This document shows, piece after piece, positions 26,145-34,423 of a DNA stretch of 64,000 nt. Source of the stretch: Halolactibacillus miurensis (GTDB lineage Bacteria; Bacillota; Bacilli; Bacillales; Amphibacillaceae). The translations under genes were made by a program, and so were the position numbers. Each line of letters starts with the position of its first letter. Position 1 is the first letter of the stretch. The stretch covers positions 1-64,000 of the forward strand of contig NZ_FPAI01000013.1 in the NCBI RefSeq assembly GCF_900116255.1, given 5' to 3'. The notes below the pieces were generated by a model. The model was given only the letters and a program-made list of their open reading frames with translations, did not search any database and was not told the DNA's origin.

Positions 26145-27161
26145 ATGACGAATAAACGTTGGGTGGCGATTGGATTATCAATCATTGTATTGATTGTTTC
26201 ACTTATTTTACCCGCTGTTGCTTCTGTTTTTATGGCTGATGAGGAAGATGAGGATAAAGCGACAGATTTCTTCACCGCACTGATCGACGATGCTCAAGCA
26301 GAAACAGTTATCAGAGATGGCGATGCTTTTAATCGGATTGCTTTAATTGACGTTCAAGGTGAAATGATTAATCAACAAGTCTCACCGTTTGCACAAGGGG
26401 GCTATAATCATGCCTTGATCCTTGATCAACTTGAACAAATTAAAACCGATGAGACCGTGAAGGCTATACTACTACGTGTCAATACACCTGGTGGGGGTGT
26501 GTATGAAAGCGCAGAACTGACCGATAAAATTAAAGAAGTAAAAGAGGCCCGTGACATTCCAGTCTATACCGTCATGGAAAGTATGGCCGCAAGTGGTGGT
26601 TATTACATATCGGCGCAATCAGAAAAAATCTTCGCAACACAAGAGACCTTAACCGGTTCAATCGGTGTTATTATGCAAGGTTTTAATGTTTCTGGTTTAC
26701 TTGATAAACTCGGCATTGAAGATACGACCATTAAAAGTGGTGATTTAAAAGACTTAGGATCTGCCACCCGTCCGAATACAGACGAAGAAATTGCTGTCTT
26801 ACAAGAGATTGTTGACGGAATGTATGAGCGCTTTGTTAGTGAAATTATAGACGGGCGCAATATGTCACGCGAGCGCGTGCTCGACTTAGCTGACGGACGG
26901 ATTTATAGCGGGGCACAGGCTAAAACACTTGGACTCATTGATGAACTCGGTTACTTCGATGACGCTTTAGCGACACTTGAAAGTGACTTTGAATTGTCTG
27001 GCGCTGAAGTCTTTCAATATGATGGAACATCTTTAAATATGTTCGATCAGTTTTTCTTATCAATGAAAAATCTTTTACCACAAGCGGAATCAACACCACT
27101 AGATTCCATTGGACAGACAGAAGAAGCTCCAACCTTTAAGTATCTCTACAGGGGGCTGTAA
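26145..27161 (+). CDS. sppA: Signal peptide peptidase SppA
   Basis: A 338-residue membrane-anchored serine protease that degrades cleaved signal peptides. An N-terminal membrane segment (about 8-28) is followed by the S49 protease domain; the nucleophile region is ESMAASGGYYIS and the lysine base lies in IKSGDLKD. The ATG at 26145 follows AAAGGAGG; an in-frame ATG 27 bases earlier lacks a ribosome site. The yteJ gene follows by one base, as in B. subtilis. Confidence 0.93.
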   Translation: MTNKRWVAIGLSIIVLIVSLILPAVASVFMADEEDEDKATDFFTALIDDAQAETVIRDGDAFNRIALIDVQGEMINQQVSPFAQGGYNHALILDQLEQIKTDETVKAILLRVNTPGGGVYESAELTDKIKEVKEARDIPVYTVMESMAASGGYYISAQSEKIFATQETLTGSIGVIMQGFNVSGLLDKLGIEDTTIKSGDLKDLGSATRPNTDEEIAVLQEIVDGMYERFVSEIIDGRNMSRERVLDLADGRIYSGAQAKTLGLIDELGYFDDALATLESDFELSGAEVFQYDGTSLNMFDQFFLSMKNLLPQAESTPLDSIGQTEEAPTFKYLYRGL

Positions 27162-27162
27162 T

Positions 27163-27645
27163 ATGATTAGACGATTTAATGATTATCCCGATTACTTTTA
27201 TGCTGGATTTTTCATTCGGTTGTTCGCCTTTACTGTAGACATGATCATGATTCAATCACTGTCTCGGTTATTGTTATTCTATTTGAATGAGAGTCTATTA
27301 AAAACCGTTCTGTCACTCTTTATTTACTTACTCTACTTCATTTGTATGACTAAATTCACCAATGGACAAACGCTCGGTAAAATGATTTTCGGTATTCGCG
27401 TGATTGCCATTAATGAAGAAACATTAAGTTGGACAACCGTCCTTGTACGCGAAGGATTTGGCCGTTACTTACAAAAAGTGCTTTGGATTATGTATAGCCT
27501 GACGATTTTCACGCGTTACAAACAACATGTCGTGGATCTCTTGACAGATACATCGGTTGTAACAGAAAATTACCTTAGACTACTTGAATCACCTCTTGAT
27601 CAATCTGAAAAAGAAACGGTAGCCCAACCAACACCTATGTTGTAG
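27163..27645 (+). CDS. yteJ: RDD-family membrane protein YteJ
   Basis: A 160-residue integral membrane protein with an RDD domain. Early residues GFFIRLFAFTVDMIM carry the conserved Arg and Asp (with the second Asp in the membrane-proximal MTKFTNGQTLGKMIFGIRV block). About three hydrophobic segments. The ATG at 27163 follows AGGGGGC within the end of sppA. In B. subtilis YteJ works with SppA in envelope stress and lantibiotic tolerance. Confidence 0.88.
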   Translation: MIRRFNDYPDYFYAGFFIRLFAFTVDMIMIQSLSRLLLFYLNESLLKTVLSLFIYLLYFICMTKFTNGQTLGKMIFGIRVIAINEETLSWTTVLVREGFGRYLQKVLWIMYSLTIFTRYKQHVVDLLTDTSVVTENYLRLLESPLDQSEKETVAQPTPML

Positions 27646-27669
27646 GCTAAATGAATAGATTAAGCACAT

Positions 27670-27705
27670 AAAAAAGCATGCTTTTAGCGATAAGCATGCT
27701 TTTTT
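27670..27705 (+). terminator. Terminator after sppA-yteJ
   Basis: A stem AAAAAAGCATGCT/AGCATGCTTTTTT with T-run. Confidence 0.9.
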
Positions 27706-27798
27706 ATTGATTATTAAATGATGGCAGTCACTGCCTTATTGAACTGTTCTATTTATAGCCAAAAAGAAATATACTAAAGAAAAACAAATGAGAATAAG

Positions 27799-27871
27799 TG
27801 GAGCATAGCGGGATCGAACCGCTGACCTCTTGTCTGCCAGACAAGCGCTCTCCCAGCTGAGCTAATGCCCC
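27799..27871 (-). tRNA. tRNA-Ala (anticodon GGC)
   Basis: A 73-base cloverleaf is read on the minus strand. The acceptor GGGGCAT pairs with ATGCTCC, the D arm has AGCTCAGCTGGGAGAGC, the anticodon stem CTTGT/ACAAG encloses CTGGCAG (anticodon GGC), and the T arm has GGTTCGATCC. No CCA is encoded; the discriminator is A. It is a single tRNA with no neighbouring tRNA genes. Confidence 0.97.
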
Positions 27872-27977
27872 TTAATCTGTCTATTACGTATTATACAAAC
27901 TTTATTATCTTTTGACAAGGTAAAATTATTTCCCAGGACATTATTTTATCACTTTTTTTATGATGCTCTATTATATA

Positions 27978-28034
27978 TTGACTTTCAACCATTTATATTT
28001 TATTATTTAGTTAATTACTTAAATACTTAATTAA
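27978..28034 (+). promoter_or_regulatory. Promoter with overlapping dyad operator of the sdpR-like operon
   Basis: TTGACT (27978-27983)-N17-TATTAT (28001-28006), followed at 28011-28034 by an imperfect 24-base palindrome with TTAATTA and TAATTAA ends (18 of 24 symmetric). The dyad covers the predicted transcription start, as expected for autorepression by the ArsR-type protein encoded next. Confidence 0.7.
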
Positions 28035-28046
28035 GGAGGCCACATC

Positions 28047-28319
28047 ATGAAAGAGGCATTTAAAGCCCTCGCCGACCCAACACGGAGGAAAATCCTTGAT
28101 TTATTAAAGGCGAAAGACCTTACGGCTGGGGAGATTGCCGATCAATTTGAGATGTCAAAACCGAGCATTTCACAACACTTAAAAATTTTAAAAGCTGCTA
28201 ACTTAATTGAAGATGAGAAACAAGGCCAATATATTTACTACCATTTAAACACGACCGTCTTTCAAGAATTAATCAGTTGGGCGATGTCTTTTACAAAAGG
28301 AGATGATACAGATGCGTAA
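28047..28319 (+). CDS. SdpR-like ArsR-family autorepressor
   Basis: A 90-residue winged-helix repressor (FKALADPTRRKILDLLKAKDLTAGEIADQF, recognition helix SKPSISQHLKIL, wing EKQGQYIYYHLN). It lacks the cysteine metal site of ArsR/CadC. SdpR of B. subtilis represses sdpRI until SdpI engages SdpC toxin. Here it begins a five-gene operon and overlaps the next gene by eight bases. The ATG is behind AAGGAGG. Confidence 0.88.
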   Translation: MKEAFKALADPTRRKILDLLKAKDLTAGEIADQFEMSKPSISQHLKILKAANLIEDEKQGQYIYYHLNTTVFQELISWAMSFTKGDDTDA

Positions 28320-28962
28320 ACACTTACCCTTTATTTTTTTATTAAGCGCCACCCTCATCATGTGGATCATTGCTTTTCCGCGTTTACCTGATGAGATTCC
28401 GATGCAGTGGGGACCTGATGGCAGCGTTAACTGGACCGCACCAAAACTATTAGGGATGTTGATGAATGTTGGGATTTTACTTGTGATTTACCCGATTCTT
28501 GTCCTCAGTCCGAAGTTAGATCCAAAACGCAAAGGCTATTTATACACATCAAAAGCTTATTGGATTATTATTTATGCTACCCTCGGTCTGTTAGTCTTTG
28601 TGAATGCTTTTGTTATTTTTCAAAGTCTCGGTTATGACTTAAACATTGAAATAGTCATTCCCATCCTGATCGGTATTTTATTTATCATTATCGGTAACTA
28701 TATGCAGACCGTTAAAGCCAACTGGTTTATGGGCATTCGTACGCCTTGGACACTTTCCAGTGAAACTGTCTGGCGAAAAACACACCGATTAGGTTCAAAA
28801 TTATTTATGGTCTGTGGTGTGTTATTTTTCCTTATTCCCTTCTTACCTGTTGATTTAATGATTTATGTGATTGTGATCCCAGCAATATTAGCTGGACTCA
28901 TTCCAACCATCTATTCTTATGTACTCTATCGCCATGAACAAGAGGAGGATTCTCATGAATGA
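28312..28962 (+). CDS. SdpI/DUF1648-family membrane immunity-like protein
   Basis: A 216-residue membrane protein with about six hydrophobic segments. The DUF1648 opening has FPRLPDEIPMQWGPDGSVNW and the SdpI domain has NWFMGIRTPWTLSSETVWRKTHRLGSK, both hallmarks. SdpI protects against the SdpC peptide toxin and signals to SdpR. The ATG at 28312 is chosen because AAAGGAG lies at good distance. No SdpC-like toxin is visible nearby. Confidence 0.88.
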   Translation: MRKHLPFIFLLSATLIMWIIAFPRLPDEIPMQWGPDGSVNWTAPKLLGMLMNVGILLVIYPILVLSPKLDPKRKGYLYTSKAYWIIIYATLGLLVFVNAFVIFQSLGYDLNIEIVIPILIGILFIIIGNYMQTVKANWFMGIRTPWTLSSETVWRKTHRLGSKLFMVCGVLFFLIPFLPVDLMIYVIVIPAILAGLIPTIYSYVLYRHEQEEDSHE

Positions 28963-29164
28963 TTTACCTGTTAATATCGTATTATTACTGTTGCCCCTTA
29001 TTGTGTTACAGTTTATTTTAACTATTGTTGCGGTGATGAGTTGGTATAAAGCCGACCAAGACATGCGCTTAAACGGTAATAGATGGCTCTGGTTGTTTGT
29101 TATTTTAATTATCACTACGATTGGTCCAATTTTATTTTTTATCTTCGGAAGGAGACAAGATTAA
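28955..29164 (+). CDS. YxlE-like PLDc_N membrane protein
   Basis: A 69-residue protein with two membrane segments separated by YKADQDMRLNGNRWLW. It ends GPILFFIFGRRQD, the hallmark of PLDc_N-type small membrane proteins such as YxlE. It overlaps the SdpI-like gene by eight bases and sits three bases before an ABC ATPase gene. In B. subtilis yxlE precedes yxlF and yxlG and acts on sigma-Y control. Confidence 0.8.
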   Translation: MNDLPVNIVLLLLPLIVLQFILTIVAVMSWYKADQDMRLNGNRWLWLFVILIITTIGPILFFIFGRRQD

Positions 29165-29167
29165 CCA

Positions 29168-30091
29168 ATGATTCATATCAAAGCACTCCAGAAAAAATTT
29201 CAGAACACTGTCGCCGTTTCATCCATTGACCTTCAACTAGAGGAAGGCCAAACGATTGCTTTACTCGGTCCTAATGGCGCGGGTAAAACAACGACCTTCC
29301 GCATGCTGGCAGGACTGATTAAACCAACATCAGGTTCCATTCAATTTGATCAAGTCGCACCGAGTATGGATCACCGTCATTATATTGGTTATTTACCACA
29401 ATACCCTCAGTTTCACGGTTGGATGACAGGGTTTGAGTTCCTTATTTTAATGGGTGAACTGAGTGGTATGTCAAAAGCGGAGGCCAAAGAGCGCGCCGAG
29501 CTATTATTAACAAGAACAGGCCTTGACGAAGCAAAACATAAACGAATCAGTGGTTATTCTGGCGGGATGAAACAACGCCTTGGCATTGCTCAAGCGATGA
29601 TCCATCAACCAAAATTATTGATTCTTGATGAACCTGTCTCATCACTTGACCCTGTTGGAAGACGCGACGTCTTAAACTTGTTAAAAACGTTAAAAAATGA
29701 AACAACCATTCTGTTTTCCACGCATATTTTATCGGATGCGGAAGAGATCAGTGATTATTTAGTCGTGATGAATAAAGGGCGTGTCGTTGAACAAGGGCAT
29801 GTTCATGACTTAGAGAAGAAATATCAAAAACAAGTGATTAAACTTGCCGTGGGCGAACAACCGGATCACTTCATTCAAACACTTGAAACTTTACCTTATG
29901 TCAAACAAACGCGACAAGAAGGGCAACATATTTATCTTGAAACGACAGATATGGACGCAACACGTGCGTCTTTATTGTCGCTGATTATAGATAAACATCT
30001 TGAGTTGACTCATTTTTCTATCGACAAAACAACACTTGAAGAAATGTTTTTGGAGGTGATTGGATTTGAAGCTTCTTCTGACCATGATTAA
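29168..30091 (+). CDS. ABC transporter ATP-binding protein (YxlF-like)
   Basis: A 307-residue ATPase: Walker A GPNGAGKTTTF, signature SGGMKQRLGIAQAM, Walker B LLILDEPVSSLDP, H-loop STHIL. The C-terminal 80 residues are a regulatory extension. It pairs with the following ABC-2 permease, which overlaps its end by 26 bases. Probably part of an antimicrobial-export or sensing unit; inference from its operon. Confidence 0.92.
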   Translation: MIHIKALQKKFQNTVAVSSIDLQLEEGQTIALLGPNGAGKTTTFRMLAGLIKPTSGSIQFDQVAPSMDHRHYIGYLPQYPQFHGWMTGFEFLILMGELSGMSKAEAKERAELLLTRTGLDEAKHKRISGYSGGMKQRLGIAQAMIHQPKLLILDEPVSSLDPVGRRDVLNLLKTLKNETTILFSTHILSDAEEISDYLVVMNKGRVVEQGHVHDLEKKYQKQVIKLAVGEQPDHFIQTLETLPYVKQTRQEGQHIYLETTDMDATRASLLSLIIDKHLELTHFSIDKTTLEEMFLEVIGFEASSDHD

Positions 30092-30842
30092 AAAAGAGTT
30101 ACTCATGCATAAACGTAATAATAGTCTCATCTGGGTTCCTATTGTCTTTATTCTCTTAGCGATCATGGACCCTATCACCACTTACTTCTTACCTGTCATT
30201 TTAGAAAATGTTGGTGGAATGCCTGAAGGTATGGCTTTCGAAATACCTGCTGTTCCAGCCAGTGAAGCGTTTGGCCTCAGCTTATCTGAACTGAGTATGT
30301 TTGGTGTACTCATTACGATTTTACTAACCGCTTCATCGATCAGCCAAGAACGTCAAACAGGCGTCAGTGAACTATTATTAGTGAAGCCAATCAATGCTTC
30401 ACATTATATTGGTAGTAAGGCCCTGGCTAAAATGGTTGTGTTTACCGGTGCACTGATCATCAGCTTATTATTTAGTTGGTATTACGTCAGCATTTTGTTT
30501 GGCTCTTTATCTGTTATCTATATGATGCTAGCGATAATTTTTTATAGCTGTTGGTTCATCTTTGTCATTAGCCTAACACTCACGTATGCAGCTGTGATTC
30601 GCCAACAGTATATGATTGTCGGTGCCACGATTCTTACACTAGCAGCAGGATCGATTATTAATGGGATCTTCCATCATAAAATCCCTTGGTTTTATAACAA
30701 TTTATCCTCGCTGATTGTAAAGATGCTACAAACGGGAGCCGTATCAACCAATCTCTTATTAAATATTGGATTGCTGCTGGCTACAAGTATTGCCCTCCTT
30801 TTACTGAGCTTCAAGTTATTTGACCAAAAAGAACGATTATAA
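30066..30842 (+). CDS. ABC-2 type permease (YxlG-like)
   Basis: A 258-residue membrane protein with about six segments. ISQERQTGVSELLLVKPI is typical of ABC-2 permeases. The start is uncertain: TTG at 30066 follows GGAGG by nine bases, with another TTG at 30060 and an ATG at 30084. It is the last gene before a terminator, completing an sdpR-sdpI-yxlE-yxlF-yxlG-like operon. Confidence 0.88.
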   Translation: MKLLLTMIKKELLMHKRNNSLIWVPIVFILLAIMDPITTYFLPVILENVGGMPEGMAFEIPAVPASEAFGLSLSELSMFGVLITILLTASSISQERQTGVSELLLVKPINASHYIGSKALAKMVVFTGALIISLLFSWYYVSILFGSLSVIYMMLAIIFYSCWFIFVISLTLTYAAVIRQQYMIVGATILTLAAGSIINGIFHHKIPWFYNNLSSLIVKMLQTGAVSTNLLLNIGLLLATSIALLLLSFKLFDQKERL

Positions 30843-30847
30843 TGACT

Positions 30848-30899
30848 AAAAAACCTGTCTCCTTACATGACTCAACATGTAAAGGGGACAGGCATTTTT
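30848..30899 (+). terminator. Terminator after the sdpR-yxlG-like operon
   Basis: A branched hairpin with CCTGTC/GACAGG base, followed by a T-run. Confidence 0.75.
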
Positions 30900-30935
30900 C
30901 ATTTGTCTTGATTTATATAATTGAAATACATTCAT

Positions 30936-31784
30936 TTAATCCTTCACTCTTACAACAGGTAAAGTACAACATCTAAAAGACCCACCAGATTTAATAATCT
31001 CATCAAAGGCCACTTCAATGACGTGATAGCCTCTGTCAGCTAGTTGTTTATTCACCGCTTCATTATTAGGTAAACTAATCACTTTTTTATGACCAACCGA
31101 TAAGACATTCGTACCAAGCGTAAACTGCTCATCAGCTGAGACGTCGATTAAGTTGTAACGTTTTTCTAATAGTGAAACAGCTTCTTCTGTTAGACCTTGG
31201 CGATAAATAAGCGCATCCGTTCCGCTAACAATATTAAAGGTGCAATCTAAATGTAAAATATCCCCCGCTAATGATAGTGGATAAATATCATAGTCCGGTA
31301 ACTGTTGTTTAAGTATATCAATCGCATCATGAGTCGTTCGTTCACTGACGCCAATATAAATGTTTTTCCCATCTATTAAGACATCGCCACCTTCAATCGA
31401 TGGGCCGGTTAATGGGTGAAACGGTGTGTCATCTTTGTTTAATACATCTGTGAGTATATCCGTCTCTTGTTTACGAATATCACTCGCCATATTAGCAATA
31501 AACAAGGTTTGACCTAACGTAAACCCGATATCTCGGGTAAACACCTGTTCATTTAGATGGTCTTTCACCGGAAGGTGATCCACTTCAATCCCTTCTCTTT
31601 TTAATACACTCACAAACGCTTGATGTTGATCTGTGGCGACTTTTGTATCTATATTGTCTGATAAAAAATGTTTTTGTGTTTCGTTAATCACTTCTGTGAT
31701 TGCCATATAAGTAGGTTCCGCCACGATGACGCGGGTTAACCTGTCATATTCCGAATGACATACGGTAGCTTTCTTTGCTGTCAT
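30936..31784 (-). CDS. DDAH-family amidinotransferase/hydrolase
   Basis: A 282-residue enzyme of the dimethylarginine dimethylaminohydrolase/arginine deiminase-related family (like B. subtilis YkgA). The catalytic His is in LHLDCTFNIV, and the nucleophilic Cys in GGSFRCCTLPVVR. The substrate-binding stretch FTRDIGFTLG and GGDVL are also typical. It acts on guanidino compounds; arginine-derived substrate not fixed. Monocistronic. Confidence 0.85.
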   Translation of the reverse strand: MTAKKATVCHSEYDRLTRVIVAEPTYMAITEVINETQKHFLSDNIDTKVATDQHQAFVSVLKREGIEVDHLPVKDHLNEQVFTRDIGFTLGQTLFIANMASDIRKQETDILTDVLNKDDTPFHPLTGPSIEGGDVLIDGKNIYIGVSERTTHDAIDILKQQLPDYDIYPLSLAGDILHLDCTFNIVSGTDALIYRQGLTEEAVSLLEKRYNLIDVSADEQFTLGTNVLSVGHKKVISLPNNEAVNKQLADRGYHVIEVAFDEIIKSGGSFRCCTLPVVRVKD

Positions 31785-31980
31785 TTGTGTCTCTCCCCTT
31801 CAGCTTACTTTTTCACTATTATACCAGATTTTTTCACAAACAAAACTGACAGAACCGTTGTCAAATATAGCTTTATCCAATAACGTTTATCTTTATTCAC
31901 AAAACAACATGTTTTTCTGATATTACCCACTAAAACGATGGATTTATTGAATAAATATTCAGATAATTTTTCTTCAAAAA

Positions 31981-32015
31981 AATATCATACGCCCGAGTAA
32001 AGAGCGTATGATATT
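31981..32015 (-). terminator. Terminator after clpE
   Basis: A perfect 12-base-pair stem AATATCATACGC/GCGTATGATATT with a minus-strand T-run. Confidence 0.9.
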
Positions 32016-32045
32016 ACTTATTTGATGTTTCATTTAGCTTTAGTC

Positions 32046-34163
32046 CTATTCAGACACCTTTGTTACAACAATCTTATCATCGATGACATCTGCTTTTAAA
32101 GCCATGATGTCTGGTTCTTCTAGTAAGACATCGGTAATCCCGTCTTCAAGAGTTTCTTGAATAGCGCGTCGAAGTGGCCGTGCACCAAATTGACGATCAT
32201 AGCCGATATCAGCTAAATGTTTTTTCACTTTCTCGGTTACTTCAAGTCTATATCCTTGTTCTTTTAGATTCTCTTCTAATTCATTCAGCATCAAGTCTAC
32301 AATCTTGATTAAGTGCTCTTCTTCTAATTGATTAAAGGTAATAATCGCATCGAAACGGTTTAAGAATTCTGGTTTAAAGTAATCCTTGAGCTGATCAAGT
32401 GTTGAGATCGCATCGGTTTCTGTTTTATTAAAGCCAACGTGTAATTCCTTTACGGCACTTCCCGCATTACTTGTCATAATAATGACGGTATCCTTAAAGT
32501 TGACCACTCGACCGTGACTATCCGTTAAACGACCATCTTCCATAATTTGCAGAAACATATGCTGGACATCTGGGTGGGCTTTTTCAATCTCATCCAGTAA
32601 AATGACGCTGTATGGCTGACGGCGAACTTTCTCTGTAAGTTGTCCTGCCTCTTCATGACCAACATAACCTGGCGGTGACCCGATTATTTTTGAAACGGCA
32701 TGCTTTTCCATATACTCACTCATATCAAGACGAATCAGCGCGTCTTGATGGCCAAATATTTCTTCTGCGAGTACTTTTGTTAACTCTGTTTTACCGACAC
32801 CCGTAGGCCCAACAAATAAGAATGACCCAATCGGACGGTGTTTTGATTTTAGACCAGCACGGCTACGACGAATGGCTTTAGCGACTTTATCGACTGCCAC
32901 TTCTTGACCAATGACTTTCTTTTCAAGATGGCGTTTTAAATCTTTCATCTTTTGTTGGTCATCCGCTTGCATTTTTCTCACAGGTACGCCTGTTTTTTCT
33001 TCAATAAGCAGTTGAATGGCTTCTGTCGTCACGTCAATCGAGGGTACACCTTCGTGCGTCGCTAGCTTTTTCTCAAGCTGTAACTCTTTATGTCGCAAAT
33101 GCGCAGCGGTTTCATAATCCTCTTTTTCAGCTGCCTTTTGTTTCTCCTCAGCAAGGTATTTCAATTCGTCTTCAATCGTTGATTGATCTGACTCAGACAA
33201 GGTTAAGTTTAACCGTGCACCTGCTTCATCAATTAAGTCAATCGCTTTATCTGGTAAGAACCGGTCTTGGATGTAACGTTTGGATAAACGCACCGCTTGT
33301 TCAATGACCTCATCACTATAAGTAACATGGTGATAACTTTCATAACGCTCCTTAATTCCTTGTAAAATTTGAATCGCTTCTTGTTCTGTTGGTTCCTTCA
33401 CCATAATCGGTTGAAAGCGACGTTCAAGAGCTTGATCTTTTTCAATTTGTCGATATTCTTTTAACGTTGTGGCGCCAATAAGTTGGAGTTCTCCTCTAGC
33501 AAGTGCTGGTTTTAAGATATTACCCGCATCCATTTGAGATCCTTCAGCTGTACCAGCACCCACGAGTAAGTGAATTTCATCAACGAATAAAATGACATTT
33601 TGTCGATCCTGGAGTTCACTAATCAGACCTTTCATTCGTTCTTCGAATTGTCCACGGACACCTGTATTGGCGACAAGTGACGCAACGTCGAGTAAATATA
33701 CCTGTCTATCTTTTAATTTCTTCGGGACGTTACCCTGTGCAATTTTTAAGGCTAATCCTTCCGCAATCGCCGTTTTACCTACACCAGGTTCACCAATTAA
33801 TACTGGGTTATTTTTATTACGTCGATTCAACGTTTCAATCACGCGTGTCACTTCTTGATCTCGTCCAATAACAGGATCAATGAGACCTTGTTTCGCATGA
33901 TCGGTTAGATTACGACCAAGCTGATCAAGTAGGCCATCATGGTGATTCGGCGTTTCTGTTTTCACATGTGATTGACGTTTTGTGAAGCCAGATTGTTCTT
34001 CAAATGCCGAACCAGATTGTCCGAAGAAGTTAGATGGCTGGAGAGATTCATTGCGGATTTCTTTAAAGCATGTGTCACAGACATGAAGTTGTTCAGTGTG
34101 ACCATTTATACGTAGGGTCACATTAACATTTGCGGGACGGACTTGACATTTTTGACATTTCAT
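32046..34163 (-). CDS. clpE: ATP-dependent Clp protease ATP-binding subunit ClpE
   Basis: A 705-residue AAA+ unfoldase with an N-terminal zinc finger (Cys3, Cys6, Cys29, Cys32), which defines ClpE. Two AAA modules: Walker A GEPGVGKTA with DEIH, and GPTGVGKTE with LLDEIEKAH. A UVR-like coiled segment (EDYETAAHLRHKELQLEKKL) lies between. It partners with ClpP for protein quality control. Two CtsR sites flank its promoter. Confidence 0.95.
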   Translation of the reverse strand: MKCQKCQVRPANVNVTLRINGHTEQLHVCDTCFKEIRNESLQPSNFFGQSGSAFEEQSGFTKRQSHVKTETPNHHDGLLDQLGRNLTDHAKQGLIDPVIGRDQEVTRVIETLNRRNKNNPVLIGEPGVGKTAIAEGLALKIAQGNVPKKLKDRQVYLLDVASLVANTGVRGQFEERMKGLISELQDRQNVILFVDEIHLLVGAGTAEGSQMDAGNILKPALARGELQLIGATTLKEYRQIEKDQALERRFQPIMVKEPTEQEAIQILQGIKERYESYHHVTYSDEVIEQAVRLSKRYIQDRFLPDKAIDLIDEAGARLNLTLSESDQSTIEDELKYLAEEKQKAAEKEDYETAAHLRHKELQLEKKLATHEGVPSIDVTTEAIQLLIEEKTGVPVRKMQADDQQKMKDLKRHLEKKVIGQEVAVDKVAKAIRRSRAGLKSKHRPIGSFLFVGPTGVGKTELTKVLAEEIFGHQDALIRLDMSEYMEKHAVSKIIGSPPGYVGHEEAGQLTEKVRRQPYSVILLDEIEKAHPDVQHMFLQIMEDGRLTDSHGRVVNFKDTVIIMTSNAGSAVKELHVGFNKTETDAISTLDQLKDYFKPEFLNRFDAIITFNQLEEEHLIKIVDLMLNELEENLKEQGYRLEVTEKVKKHLADIGYDRQFGARPLRRAIQETLEDGITDVLLEEPDIMALKADVIDDKIVVTKVSE

Positions 34164-34214
34164 TTTTTCGTTCCTCCTTAGTTCAATCGTATTAATAACG
34201 GAAGGTCACTAACG

Positions 34215-34272
34215 TTTGACTATCTTTGACCTTTCCTGATTATAGTATACTTTGACCTTCTTTGACTTTCAA
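34215..34272 (-). promoter_or_regulatory. clpE promoter with two CtsR operators
   Basis: Minus-strand promoter TTGAAA (34267-34272)-N17-TATACT (34244-34249). CtsR heptad repeats lie at 34251-34267 (AGTCAAAGAAGGTCAAA) and 34215-34231 (GGTCAAAGATAGTCAAA), matching the consensus RGTCAAANANRGTCAAA. They cover the spacer and the transcription start. Confidence 0.9.
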
Positions 34273-34423
34273 GTGTTTTGATTCATTTTTTTAATAGACA
34301 TGTTTATTATGTGTTTGAAAACACCCCAACACGCTAACTTTCTCACCCTTTTGTAGGGTTAAATATGTCGATATTGTGGTATATATACGTATTAGAGCTT
34401 ACTATTTAAAAGGCGGGATTAAG

